From: CAG-882 sp050874385
GTDB taxonomy: Bacteria > Bacillota > Clostridia > Lachnospirales > Lachnospiraceae
Reading direction: 5' to 3'
Length of the DNA: 64,000 bases
Assembly: GCA_050874385.1 (NCBI GenBank)
Contig: JBNMKO010000002.1
Coordinates: 1 to 64,000 of the forward strand
In this document: in pieces, positions 41,922 to 49,582 of the stretch
Layout: each line of letters begins with the position of its first letter
Numbering within the stretch: position 1 is the stretch's first letter
Position numbers and translations under genes: made by a program
The notes under the pieces: generated by a model
Database searches by the model: none
What the model saw: only the letters and a program-made list of their open reading frames with translations
Told to the model about the DNA's origin: nothing

Positions 41922-42569
41922 TTGGGTCAGGTATTTACCATTGAACAGCTTCGCCCGATTAGGAGTGGAATGACTGTCTCAAGAAATTCCAAGCTTGGAG
42001 AGGTCAACAGTGTGACTTATTTTTCTATGGGTGCGGACACCTCGATAAGTCAGGAGAGCTACGACAGAATGACAATGTATATAGGAGCTGCCGGAAAGGG
42101 CGAGTTCATTCTCGGTGAGGAGAAGCGTCTTGTCACAATGGAACCTGATACATTGCTTATAGTTCCGGCGGGTACGCTATGCGGAATGCAGACATCACAA
42201 GGAATGGTGTATACAGAAATAATTTTAAAAAAGGAGAATAACATGAACGCAAACGTAAAGACAAACGAAGTATTTGAACTCAAGAACCTTATATCCTACG
42301 AGGAAGGCAGCATCGCCAACATGGACGTTGTGAGCAACAGCACAATGAAGTATGTTCTAATGGCATTTGACGAGGGCACAGGTCTCACACCTCACAGAGC
42401 ACCGGGAAACGCTATCGTGTTCGCGCTTGAGGGCAAGGCTACAATCGGCTATGAGGGCAAGGACTACGAGTTGAGCGAGGGCGAGTGCTTCCGCTTTGAG
42501 AAGAACGGACTTCACAGCGTGACAGCGAACGGAAAGTTCAAGATGGCACTCTTACTTGTGCTTGAATAG
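41922..42569 (+). CDS. Two-domain cupin protein with a probable internal start
   Basis: 215 residues from TTG 41922, seven bases after AAGGAGGG. Two cupin barrels follow one another: the first (about 1-105) with MTMYIGAAGKGEFILGEEKR and LLIVPAGTLCGM, the second from about 110 with TPHRAPGNAIVFALEGKATI and GECFRFEKNGLHSVTA. The second half begins at ATG 42243 directly after GGAGAATAAC, a good ribosome site, so a separate 108-residue cupin is probably made too. Metal-binding His are few (TPH, LHS), so enzyme activity is uncertain. Divergent HxlR suggests control by quinone- or aldehyde-like stress. Confidence 0.8.
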   Translation: MGQVFTIEQLRPIRSGMTVSRNSKLGEVNSVTYFSMGADTSISQESYDRMTMYIGAAGKGEFILGEEKRLVTMEPDTLLIVPAGTLCGMQTSQGMVYTEIILKKENNMNANVKTNEVFELKNLISYEEGSIANMDVVSNSTMKYVLMAFDEGTGLTPHRAPGNAIVFALEGKATIGYEGKDYELSEGECFRFEKNGLHSVTANGKFKMALLLVLE

Positions 42570-42703
42570 TGAAAAAATTATTTTTTTCACATTGTATTTT
42601 AGTAATGTCGGGGAGTTCTTTACTTTATCGTGTAGAACAATAAAGTGAGGAGTAACTTGCATTTTGACACGGAAAACTTACTGATTTATATTTTTATGAT
42701 TTA

Positions 42704-42748
42704 GTATAAGGTATGCGAAGAATATTTTCGTATGCCTTATTTTTTTGC
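42704..42748 (+). terminator. Terminator after the cupin gene
   Basis: ATAAGGTATGCGAA pairs with TTCGTATGCCTTAT (two G-T pairs) and is followed by seven T. An imperfect inverted repeat of unknown role precedes it at 42609-42657. Confidence 0.85.
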
Positions 42749-42835
42749 GCGGAAGTACGATATATATTATAAAATATTCTATTGTTTATGTGCGGAGTGT
42801 GGAAATTAGTTGAATTTTTATGGGAGGGTGTTTGT

Positions 42836-43918
42836 ATGCAGATGATTTCAGGTACGATTAAAAATGCTGTTCAGCTTCAAGTGTTGAACAATAAGTGGCA
42901 ACAGAAGAAGGAGTCGGGAAAACTTACCAAGGAGGAGAGAAATGCCCGCGATAACTGGACACAGGATGATTACCTTATTCAGGATATCAAGGAGCAGGCG
43001 GAGCAGAACCGGCAGGCGGAGCACGATATGAAGATTGACAACAAAATAATGGCAGGCGGAACGCTGACACCTGATGAGGAAAAATATCTTGAGCAGAATA
43101 ATCCCGAGGCATTGAAAAAATATAAGGAAATCAAGGCGGAGAAGAAAAATTATGAGGAAAAGTTAAGAAAATGCAAGACAAAGGACGAGGTTGAGCGTGT
43201 AAAACTTAATACGATGGGAGAATACGCTTCATCTCTCAAAAAGGTGGTAAATGACCCGTTAATTCCAAAGAGTGAGAAGCTTGCAAAGGCGCAGGAAATG
43301 CTTGCCAAGACCAATAATGTGCAGGATGTGCATATAAAATTTGTTGGTTCACTTGAATATGAGGAGCTTCCTACAGAGGCGGAAGAAGCGCAGGATAGAG
43401 CCGAGGATAGACAGGCTCAGTATGACAGCGTGTCGGATAATGAGAATGACAACACAGAAAATATAGATAATTCAGAGACGGCAGACAATATAGATAATAC
43501 AGAAAATGCGGAGAATACAGATACTACGTTAACGCCGGACGATATAAAAAATATGGAAGATACAGATATAGCGTCGGGGATGGACAACATAAAAAATCTG
43601 GATAACATAGATAATAACAATAATATTGAGAGTGATAATAATGTAAAAAATATTGGTGAAACGTCGGGTGGCAATGTGCAAAAATTTCATCACAGAGAAA
43701 AAAGTAACAGTGCTCCAGCGGTGAAGGCAGGCGGAAATAAGGGCAGAGCTGATAATGTGCATGATGAGCATGAGCACAAAAAAACTAATAGAAAGACATA
43801 TTCATCACACACATCTACAGGTACATCAAATATTGCAAAGAGAACAGATGTTATCATTGATGATATAAAAGATATGTGCTCTAATGTGATTGGTCATAGT
43901 GTAAGCTATATGGTTTAA
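42836..43918 (+). CDS. Hypothetical protein with Asn/Asp-rich low-complexity middle
   Basis: 360 residues from ATG 42836, seven bases after GGGAGGG. Residues about 1-180 are charged and helical (LTKEERNARDNWTQDDYLIQDIKEQAEQNRQ; LTPDEEKYLEQNNPEALKKYK). Residues about 195-285 are low complexity with repeats of D-N-I-D-N-T-E-N type, mirrored in the DNA by runs such as GATAATAACAATAAT. The C-terminal 70 residues are basic and His/Ser-rich and end in a possible helix. No signal peptide. I do not recognise a family. It stands alone between two terminators. Confidence 0.75.
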   Translation: MQMISGTIKNAVQLQVLNNKWQQKKESGKLTKEERNARDNWTQDDYLIQDIKEQAEQNRQAEHDMKIDNKIMAGGTLTPDEEKYLEQNNPEALKKYKEIKAEKKNYEEKLRKCKTKDEVERVKLNTMGEYASSLKKVVNDPLIPKSEKLAKAQEMLAKTNNVQDVHIKFVGSLEYEELPTEAEEAQDRAEDRQAQYDSVSDNENDNTENIDNSETADNIDNTENAENTDTTLTPDDIKNMEDTDIASGMDNIKNLDNIDNNNNIESDNNVKNIGETSGGNVQKFHHREKSNSAPAVKAGGNKGRADNVHDEHEHKKTNRKTYSSHTSTGTSNIAKRTDVIIDDIKDMCSNVIGHSVSYMV

Positions 43919-43960
43919 CGGAATATTTATTTGATTTGAAATGGTATAAGAACTTTATAG

Positions 43961-44003
43961 AAAACAGAGAAAGCGAATTATATGAGACACTTTCTCTGTT
44001 TTT
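43961..44003 (+). terminator. Terminator after the Asn/Asp-rich protein gene
   Basis: AAAACAGAGAAAG at 43961-43973 pairs with CTTTCTCTGTTTT at 43990-44002; T-run follows. Confidence 0.9.
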
Positions 44004-44066
44004 GTTAAGAAAATTAGTTTACTGTATGAAAAGCTTTTTATTTAATGCAAAGTATTTTTATTGTAA

Positions 44067-44118
44067 GCAATGTTTTTTATTGCATGTGATGTTTTTTATC
44101 ACATGTGATGGTTTTTTC
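44067..44118. repeat. Iterated T6 hairpins
   Basis: GCAAT-GTTTTTT-ATTGC (44067-44083) is followed at once by CATGTGAT-GTTTTTT-ATCACATG (44083-44105) and a third GTGATGG-TTTTTT. The second stem shares its arms with its neighbours, so the unit looks duplicated with a period near 20 bases. It lies between the terminator and the convergent antiporter gene. Confidence 0.6.
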
Positions 44119-44142
44119 AATAAATGAAGTGCGTTTATGAAT

Positions 44143-45321
44143 TTATTTTTTATCCAAAAGCTTCTTATAAGACGCATCTATCGCAAATGCGCCGAGCGGT
44201 GCTGTGAGCACTATGGCGAGCACTGCAACGGTGAGAACGGTCTGTCCGCAGCTAAAACCCATGGCGAGAGGAATACCGCCGATAGCCGCCTGCACGGTAG
44301 CCTTTGGGGTGTATGCCATCATGGTAAATAATCTCTCTTTTTTATTTAATCTGGTTCCGAGCAGGCACACAAAAACTCCTAACATTCTGAATACAAGAGC
44401 GCCGATGATAACTACAAGCGCGGAAATTCCGACATTTTTAAGATAGCCGATATTTACAGCGGCTCCTACTAGTACGAACAGAAAAACTTCCGCACCTACC
44501 CACAATTTTGCGTATTTGGCGGAGAGGCTTTTGACCACGGGTGCTCTGTATTTTTGTAGCCCAACTCCGATAAACATTATTGCTATCAGTGCAGAAAAAG
44601 TGATGGAGGTTGTCAGCGCATCCTCAGCGGTAACTAAAAGAAAAGATATGCTGAGAATTATCAGCACTTTTGCCGTGTCGCGGATATGGGCAATTTCAAA
44701 GAATTTTGCAAGCACATATCCGACAAATATGCCGATTATAATTCCAAGAAAAATGGATACGGGAATGTTCACAAAGCTCATTACGGACACGCCATTTCCC
44801 TGCATAATTCCGGTAAAGGTGGAAAAGAGCACTATGACGTACACATCATCCACGGATGCACCTGCGAGTATGAGCTGTGGAATACCTTTTTGGGTGCCGT
44901 AGCCCTCATCAATTAATTTTACCATTCGCGGGACAACCACGGCAGGGGAAACTGCGGCGAGCACAGCGCCCATTATTGCGGCTTCAAGAAGTGACATTCC
45001 AAGAAGTCTAGGTGCGAGCAGCAACATTCCCAAAAGCTCAAATGATGCTGGGACAAAGCACATCATAACTGCGGGTCGTCCTATTTTCTTTAATCCAGAT
45101 ATATCAAGTCCAAGTCCGGCTCTTGTGAGAATTATAATCAGGGCGATTTTTCTCAACTGCGTGGAGATATTTAGTATATCCGCATCAATAAGATTTAGGA
45201 CGTAGGGACCGAGAATAATACCTGTGAGCAACATTCCAAGCAGACTTGGAAGCTTTAATTTTTGGCATATCCAGCCCATGGACATGCCGACGATTAGGAT
45301 AAGTGAGATACTGAGTAACAT
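44143..45321 (-). CDS. Cation/proton antiporter (CPA family) behind a fluoride riboswitch
   Basis: 392 residues, start after AGAAAGGAAAAA. About 12 membrane helices without a cytosolic regulatory domain. Family features are the opening MSMGWICQKLKLPSLLGMLLTGIILGP, a R-A-G-L-G-L-D segment in helix 3, and the ion-binding region ILAGASVDDVYVIVLF with two Asp, as in Na+/H+ antiporters of the CPA1/CPA2 type. The 5' region carries a fluoride riboswitch with terminator (45602-45698). Fluoride riboswitches are known to control sodium/proton antiporters besides crcB and eriC, so this protein may ease fluoride stress or the pH shift that comes with it. Confidence 0.9.
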   Translation of the reverse strand: MLLSISLILIVGMSMGWICQKLKLPSLLGMLLTGIILGPYVLNLIDADILNISTQLRKIALIIILTRAGLGLDISGLKKIGRPAVMMCFVPASFELLGMLLLAPRLLGMSLLEAAIMGAVLAAVSPAVVVPRMVKLIDEGYGTQKGIPQLILAGASVDDVYVIVLFSTFTGIMQGNGVSVMSFVNIPVSIFLGIIIGIFVGYVLAKFFEIAHIRDTAKVLIILSISFLLVTAEDALTTSITFSALIAIMFIGVGLQKYRAPVVKSLSAKYAKLWVGAEVFLFVLVGAAVNIGYLKNVGISALVVIIGALVFRMLGVFVCLLGTRLNKKERLFTMMAYTPKATVQAAIGGIPLAMGFSCGQTVLTVAVLAIVLTAPLGAFAIDASYKKLLDKK

Positions 45322-45601
45322 GATTTTTTCCTTTCTAAAAAAGTATTTCGGGAATTGAGAAACCTAAATTTATAAAATTATGCAATGTGGCATTGATTTA
45401 TAAAATTTCGCAATTACCTAAAATTTATTAATATAGAATGTATTCTATAAATGAGCAATTATAAAAGCGGCATAAAAATAGATGATATTTGTTCAAATTT
45501 AAAATAGATTTCAAGAAAAACATCTTTATATAAAAAATAAATTTATGTAATATTTTAAATTTGCTTATTTATAGATATATTCATATATTTTGTATGAGCA
45601 T
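45322..45601. other. AT-rich stretch between the riboswitch terminator and the antiporter gene
   Basis: 280 bases with no gene that I can support. It holds a dyad with 8-bp arms, TATAGAAT/ATTCTATA (45432-45449), and a direct repeat of the form TTTATAAAATT-n2-GCAAT near 45371 and 45398. The unusual distance between riboswitch and start codon suggests either a long leader or a second, fluoride-independent promoter here. Confidence 0.35.
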
Positions 45602-45698
45602 AAAAAAAGCTGACAATCTCTGCGCATATAAAAATCGCAGAAGTCATCAGCTTGTTGGCGGTTCTAGTATTTCTACTAAGGGAGAACTTCATTCCCGT
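45602..45698 (-). ncRNA. Fluoride riboswitch (crcB motif) with terminator
   Basis: Read on the minus strand: GGGAATGAAGTTCTCCC (45696-45680) forms the first stem-loop, corresponding to the GGCGATGGAGTTCGCC part of the crcB motif; AACCGCC (45663-45657) follows; then GCTGATGACTTCTGC (45651-45637), corresponding to GCTAATGACTCCTAC. The last part overlaps a terminator, GCTGA...TCTGCG with CGCAGA...TCAGC and seven T (45651-45602), so fluoride binding should prevent termination. The match to the known consensus covers all conserved blocks and their order. The next minus-strand gene is the antiporter. Confidence 0.85.
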
Positions 45699-45704
45699 TA
45701 ATGA

Positions 45705-45733
45705 ATTATATATTATTTTGTGTGGTTGTGCAA
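45705..45733 (-). promoter_or_regulatory. Promoter of the fluoride riboswitch transcript
   Basis: Minus strand TTGCAC (45733-45728), a 17-base spacer and TATAAT (45710-45705), placing the start about seven bases before the first riboswitch stem. Confidence 0.8.
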
Positions 45734-45802
45734 TAGTTAATTTAACATTATCAAATTAGTAAAACGGATTGAGAATATCCAATTAACTATGTTCCGGGCT
45801 CT

Positions 45803-46357
45803 TTACATCGCCATAAAATATTCATGCACCGATGTGTCATCCGTGAGTTCCGGGTGGAATGCGGTGACAAGCTGCTTATCCTGTCGTGCTGCCACGATGC
45901 GCCCGTCGACGGTTGCAAGAACTTTTGCATTGTCATAGACCGCCTCCGCAAAAGGTGCGCGTATAAAGGTCATCGGAACGGTTCCTATTTCTCCGAAACT
46001 GTCCTCGGTATAGAAGCTTCCGAGTTGTCTGCCGTAGGCGTTTCGGCGGACGCGTATGTCCATAGTGCCAAAGCATGTGTTTCCATCCTCGACATCGCGG
46101 GAAAGAAGAATCATTCCGGCGCATGTGCCAAACACGGGCAGACCGTTTTCAATCAGTTTTTTTATCGGCTCATACAATCCAAGTTCATGTAATAGCTTGT
46201 TCATCACAGTGCTCTCGCCGCCCGGCAGAATAAGTCTGTCGGGATTTTTTTCAAGGTCGCGGAGCTGTCTTATCTCAAAATGTTCCACTCCAAGTCGGTC
46301 AAGCATTTGTCCATGTTCTGCAAATGCGCCTTGAAGTGCTAATATACCAACTGCCAT
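45803..46357 (-). CDS. pdxT: Pyridoxal 5'-phosphate synthase glutaminase subunit PdxT
   Basis: About 184 residues from ATG 46357, six bases after GGAGG. Class I glutamine amidotransferase features: LPGGESTVMNKLL, nucleophile elbow VFGTCAGMILL with Cys near residue 78, and the His-Glu pair in AFHPELTDD. PdxT frees ammonia from glutamine and passes it to PdxS through a channel for vitamin B6 synthesis. The pdxS gene lies 204 bases upstream on the same strand. Confidence 0.97.
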   Translation of the reverse strand: MAVGILALQGAFAEHGQMLDRLGVEHFEIRQLRDLEKNPDRLILPGGESTVMNKLLHELGLYEPIKKLIENGLPVFGTCAGMILLSRDVEDGNTCFGTMDIRVRRNAYGRQLGSFYTEDSFGEIGTVPMTFIRAPFAEAVYDNAKVLATVDGRIVAARQDKQLVTAFHPELTDDTSVHEYFMAM

Positions 46358-46408
46358 ATCAATCCTCCATGTCACTGATTTATGCGGATTACCTATGTTA
46401 TTGCTTTA

Positions 46409-46428
46409 CAGTGACTCAAATAGTAATG
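46409..46428 (+). repeat. 20-bp sequence with an inverted copy at 49252-49271
   Basis: CAGTGACTCAAATAGTAATG lies in the pdxS-pdxT gap. Its exact complement occurs at 49252-49271, just after the chromate transporter genes. The two copies face each other across 2.8 kb. Neighbouring bases share only partial likeness (GCTTTT a few bases beyond). Confidence 0.7.
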
Positions 46429-46561
46429 TAAAAACTGCTTTTAGTGTGAATGCATAATACATATTAGTCAGTGTTTTTTACTGCTGTGGATGTATTTCTT
46501 ACACTAATCTCTATGATGTCATCTAGTGGTACAAATAAGTACGAAGAATGTGTTTTTTGTA

Positions 46562-47434
46562 TTATTTTCCTCTTTCAGCCATAAGCAGTGCAATTTCATT
46601 CTCATTTATTCCAACCATTGCCTCGCCGAGGTCAGCCGAGAGTTCTGCGATAAGCTTTGCGTCGGTGTAGTTGGTGACTGCCTGAACGATGGCGGAGGCG
46701 CGCTTTGCCGGGTTTCCTGACTTAAAAATTCCTGAGCCGACGAACACACCTTCTGCGCCGAGCTGCATCATAAGTGCTGCATCGGCAGGGGTTGCGACAC
46801 CGCCGGCGGCGAAGTTTACAACAGGAAGTCTGCCGTGGGCATGTACATATCTGACAAGCTCAACAGGAACCTGTAATTGCTTTGCCGCCTCATACAGTTC
46901 ATCATCGCGAAGGTTCTGAACTCGGCGGATTTCTGCGTTCATGGCTCTCATGTGGCGGACCGCCTGAACTACATCTCCGGTTCCCGGTTCGCCTTTTGTC
47001 CTAATCATTGAAGCTCCCTCGCTTATTCTCCTGAGTGCTTCACCGAGGTCGCGCGCACCGCATACAAACGGAACCTTGAATTGTGTCTTGTCGATATGGT
47101 ACACATCGTCGGCAGGGGAGAGAACTTCACTCTCGTCTATATAGTCAATCTCTATGGCTTCAAGTATCTGAGCCTCTACAAAGTGACCGATGCGGCATTT
47201 TGCCATAACGGGAATTGTGACAGCCTCCTGAATACCTTTAATCATCTTAGGGTCGCTCATTCTTGACACGCCTCCGGCGGCTCTTATGTCTGCTGGGATA
47301 CGCTCAAGTGCCATAACAGCACATGCGCCGGCAGCTTCGGCAATCTTAGCCTGCTCCGGTGTGGTAACGTCCATTATTACACCGCCCTTTAACATCTGTG
47401 CGAGTTCCTTGTTAAGTTCATATCTTGTTGCCAT
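46562..47434 (-). CDS. pdxS: Pyridoxal 5'-phosphate synthase subunit PdxS
   Basis: About 290 residues from ATG 47434 after TGGAGA; an upstream in-frame ATG would add an unrelated extension. A TIM barrel with strong family motifs: KGGVIMDVTTPEQAKIAEAAGACAVMALERIPADIR, RMSDP, IPVMAKCRIGHFVEAQILEA, YIDESEVLSPAD, and NFAAGGVATPADAALMMQLG. It joins ribose 5-phosphate, glyceraldehyde 3-phosphate and ammonia to give PLP. Transcribed with pdxT. Confidence 0.98.
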   Translation of the reverse strand: MATRYELNKELAQMLKGGVIMDVTTPEQAKIAEAAGACAVMALERIPADIRAAGGVSRMSDPKMIKGIQEAVTIPVMAKCRIGHFVEAQILEAIEIDYIDESEVLSPADDVYHIDKTQFKVPFVCGARDLGEALRRISEGASMIRTKGEPGTGDVVQAVRHMRAMNAEIRRVQNLRDDELYEAAKQLQVPVELVRYVHAHGRLPVVNFAAGGVATPADAALMMQLGAEGVFVGSGIFKSGNPAKRASAIVQAVTNYTDAKLIAELSADLGEAMVGINENEIALLMAERGK

Positions 47435-47829
47435 AATATAATCTCCATTTCCGAGCAGTCCATCGCCTAGATTTATATACTGCAAGCAATGCTTACAGTA
47501 TTGCCGCTAATGGTTAGTTTGAAAGATTTATTTTCAAACTTATTTTCTGTGTATGGACTGCATCTGATATTTAATTTTGTGTTTTATCATGTAGTGCGCC
47601 GCTTCATGAATTTAGCGTTATGATACAGTAAAGATGGCACGATTAAAACATCCAGTTTAGATAAAAATAAGCAGTCCAGTTTGGTGAAGGGTATATATCG
47701 GGTATTATTTTCTAAAAAGTGTGCTTATGCCCCAAAAGTGTGATAATATTAAAAATAAGAGCGGTATGTGGGCATAGAAAATTAAATTATTGATAACAAA
47801 AAATATTTTAAAGGAGAAATTTCAATAGG
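47435..47829. other. Divergent promoter region between pdxS and the chromate transporter genes
   Basis: No gene seen. A dyad TATGCCC (47726-47732) / GGGCATA (47770-47776) precedes the transporter gene by about 50 bases and may be a regulator site. A smaller dyad TGCAAGC/GCTTACA lies near 47481-47498 upstream of pdxS. Neither has a named regulator. Confidence 0.35.
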
Positions 47830-48657
47830 ATGAAAAAACTCACACAATTATTTCTCACTTTTCTAAAGATAGGTGCGTTCACTTTCGGCGGTGGCTATGC
47901 GATGATAGCACTTTTGGAAAACGAGTTTATTGAAAAAAAGAAGTGGATTGACAGGGATGAATTTTTGAATATGGTGGCGGTTGCGGAGTCCACGCCTGGA
48001 CCTGTGGCGGTCAACAGTGCGACGTATCTTGGTTACAGGGTAGGTGGTGTCGCCGGAGCTGCACTTTCAACGCTCGCGGTGAGTATTCCGTCATTTGTGA
48101 TAATATATCTGATTTCACTTTTCTTTGACAAATTTTTAAGTTTCACCTATGTCGCGTATGCGTTCAAGGGCATACAAGTATGCGTCGTTTATCTTATCGC
48201 ATCGGCGGGGGTGAGAATGTTTAAGGGACTTGAAAAAAATGTGCTAAATTATACAATTCTGGGAACTGTTATTGTCGTGATGATTGTATTTTCGATAACG
48301 GCGGTATCGTTTTCATCAATATTTTATATTGTTATAAGCGGCGCGGTAGGGTGGATGGCATACATGATTGAAAAATATGTGAAAAATTCTAGTATAAAAA
48401 ATCCAGACGTGAAAAAATTCAATGGGAGATTTTCTGATACAAATAATTCCAATGCAAACAATTTAGAAGAGAGATTTTCTGATAAAAACCATTCAAATTT
48501 GAATTATTCACATATGAAGAACTCAGATTTGAAAATTTCTAATGAAAACCATTCGCGTGTGAATTGTTCACATATTAACAATTTTAATGAAAAAAATTCA
48601 AGTGAGATAAATTCTGGTGAGAATTATGTCAGAAGAAAAGGAGTGCATAAGAAATGA
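47830..48657 (+). CDS. Chromate transporter, N-terminal half protein, with Asn/Ser-rich tail
   Basis: 275 residues. The ChrA domain is clear: LFLTFLKIGAFTFGGGYAMIALLENE, WIDRDEFLNMVAVAESTPGPVAVNSATYLGYR, and six membrane helices to about residue 185. It pairs with the next gene, which encodes the other half (overlap ATGA), as in two-gene short-chain ChrA systems that expel chromate or related anions. Residues about 190-270 are an unusual hydrophilic tail rich in Asn and Ser with repeats such as ERFSDKNHSN and H-S-x-V/L-N-x-S-H. DNA of the tail shows matching near-repeats of about 60 bases, so it probably arose by recent expansion. Confidence 0.92.
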   Translation: MKKLTQLFLTFLKIGAFTFGGGYAMIALLENEFIEKKKWIDRDEFLNMVAVAESTPGPVAVNSATYLGYRVGGVAGAALSTLAVSIPSFVIIYLISLFFDKFLSFTYVAYAFKGIQVCVVYLIASAGVRMFKGLEKNVLNYTILGTVIVVMIVFSITAVSFSSIFYIVISGAVGWMAYMIEKYVKNSSIKNPDVKKFNGRFSDTNNSNANNLEERFSDKNHSNLNYSHMKNSDLKISNENHSRVNCSHINNFNEKNSSEINSGENYVRRKGVHKK

Positions 48658-49229
48658 TATATTTTGAGCTTTTCTGGAATTTTCTTGTCATTGGTGCAGT
48701 TTCATTCGGCGGTGGCTATGGTATGATTTCACTTGTCAGAGAGACTGTGCTGTCAAATGGGTGGCTTACTGAGAGCGAATTTATGAGCTTTATCGCAGTT
48801 TCAGAATCAACGCCCGGACCTCTTGCGGTAAATATGGCAACCTTTATCGGTTCATCGCAGGGCGGAATATTTGGGGCATTTATGGCAACACTTGGAGTGG
48901 TATTACCGTCATTTGTCATAATACTTATAATTGCGGCGGCACTAAAAAATCTTTTGAAATACGCTGGTGTGAACGCGGTTTTGTCGGGAATACGTCCGTG
49001 TATAGTAGCCATGATAATTGCGACGGCGATAAGCATGGGGCTTAATACTTTATTTGGATTTGTTGACATTAAAAGTGCAATGTCGCCGGACTATAAATCA
49101 ATAATCATATTTTTAATGCTCATTGGAGTTTCTTTTTTTGTCAAAAAAATATGGAAAAAGAAGTTGTCGCCTATTCTTATGATTGTGCTGTCGGCAGTGC
49201 TGGGAATTATTTTCTGGGGTGTAGTGTGA
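48654..49229 (+). CDS. Chromate transporter, second half protein
   Basis: 191 residues, overlapping the first gene by four bases. ChrA motifs repeat: FWNFLVIGAVSFGGGYGMISLVRE, ESEFMSFIAVSESTPGPLAVNMATFIG, and about six membrane helices. With its partner it forms an antiparallel heterodimer. The real substrate in an anaerobe may be another oxyanion. The region after its stop includes the inverted 20-bp repeat. Confidence 0.93.
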   Translation: MIYFELFWNFLVIGAVSFGGGYGMISLVRETVLSNGWLTESEFMSFIAVSESTPGPLAVNMATFIGSSQGGIFGAFMATLGVVLPSFVIILIIAAALKNLLKYAGVNAVLSGIRPCIVAMIIATAISMGLNTLFGFVDIKSAMSPDYKSIIIFLMLIGVSFFVKKIWKKKLSPILMIVLSAVLGIIFWGVV

Positions 49230-49251
49230 AAAACGTAAAAAGCACGTCTTT

Positions 49252-49271
49252 CATTACTATTTGAGTCACTG
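49252..49271 (-). repeat. Inverted copy of the 20-bp sequence at 46409-46428
   Basis: Exact reverse complement of 46409-46428, at the junction between the chromate transporter operon and the remnant of a mobile-element sigma factor. Confidence 0.7.
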
Positions 49272-49289
49272 CAAAATTATGAAAAAATA

Positions 49290-49560
49290 ATTGATTTGCT
49301 TTCAAATAGATAGTGCTCAAACACCCGCTGGTCCTGTGTGTCCGGCAGACTGTTCAGGCATGGCATAGATATTCAAAGCGTTCCATGCGCTCGATCAGCT
49401 CTTGCGGAGAGGGGTCAGAGAAGCAGGCGGAATACTAGATACCATCCTCGACGTACAGCGAGTAGTGCGCCTTGTTGCGGTAGACACGGCGGCTCTGAAA
49501 ATTGAGCCGCCGCTTCATGGACGCATGGAAATGTGTCTGCTGTACGACAGCTTTTTTTCT
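49290..49560 (-). pseudogene. Decayed sigma-70-like regulator of a conjugative element
   Basis: On the minus strand one frame reads KRRLNFQSRRVYRNKAHYSL, then an in-frame TAG near 49436, and continues YSACFSDPSPQELIERMERF with EYLCHA; a one-base shift then gives LNSLPDTQDQRVFEHYLFE. SPQELIERMERFE and LNxLPDTQxxRVxxHYxL are familiar from small sigma-70 region-4-like proteins carried by integrative conjugative elements of Firmicutes. With a stop and a frameshift, and truncation at the C-terminal end, it is a relic. It directly follows the secreted-protein gene of the second two-component module. Confidence 0.65.
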
Positions 49561-49582
49561 TTTGCCGTCGTGCGGCAGATTT

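Noticed and set aside
43410..43680. CRISPR-like repeats in the Asn/Asp-rich gene
   Set aside because: The repeats are short, irregular and in frame, without spacers of constant length; they encode a low-complexity protein.
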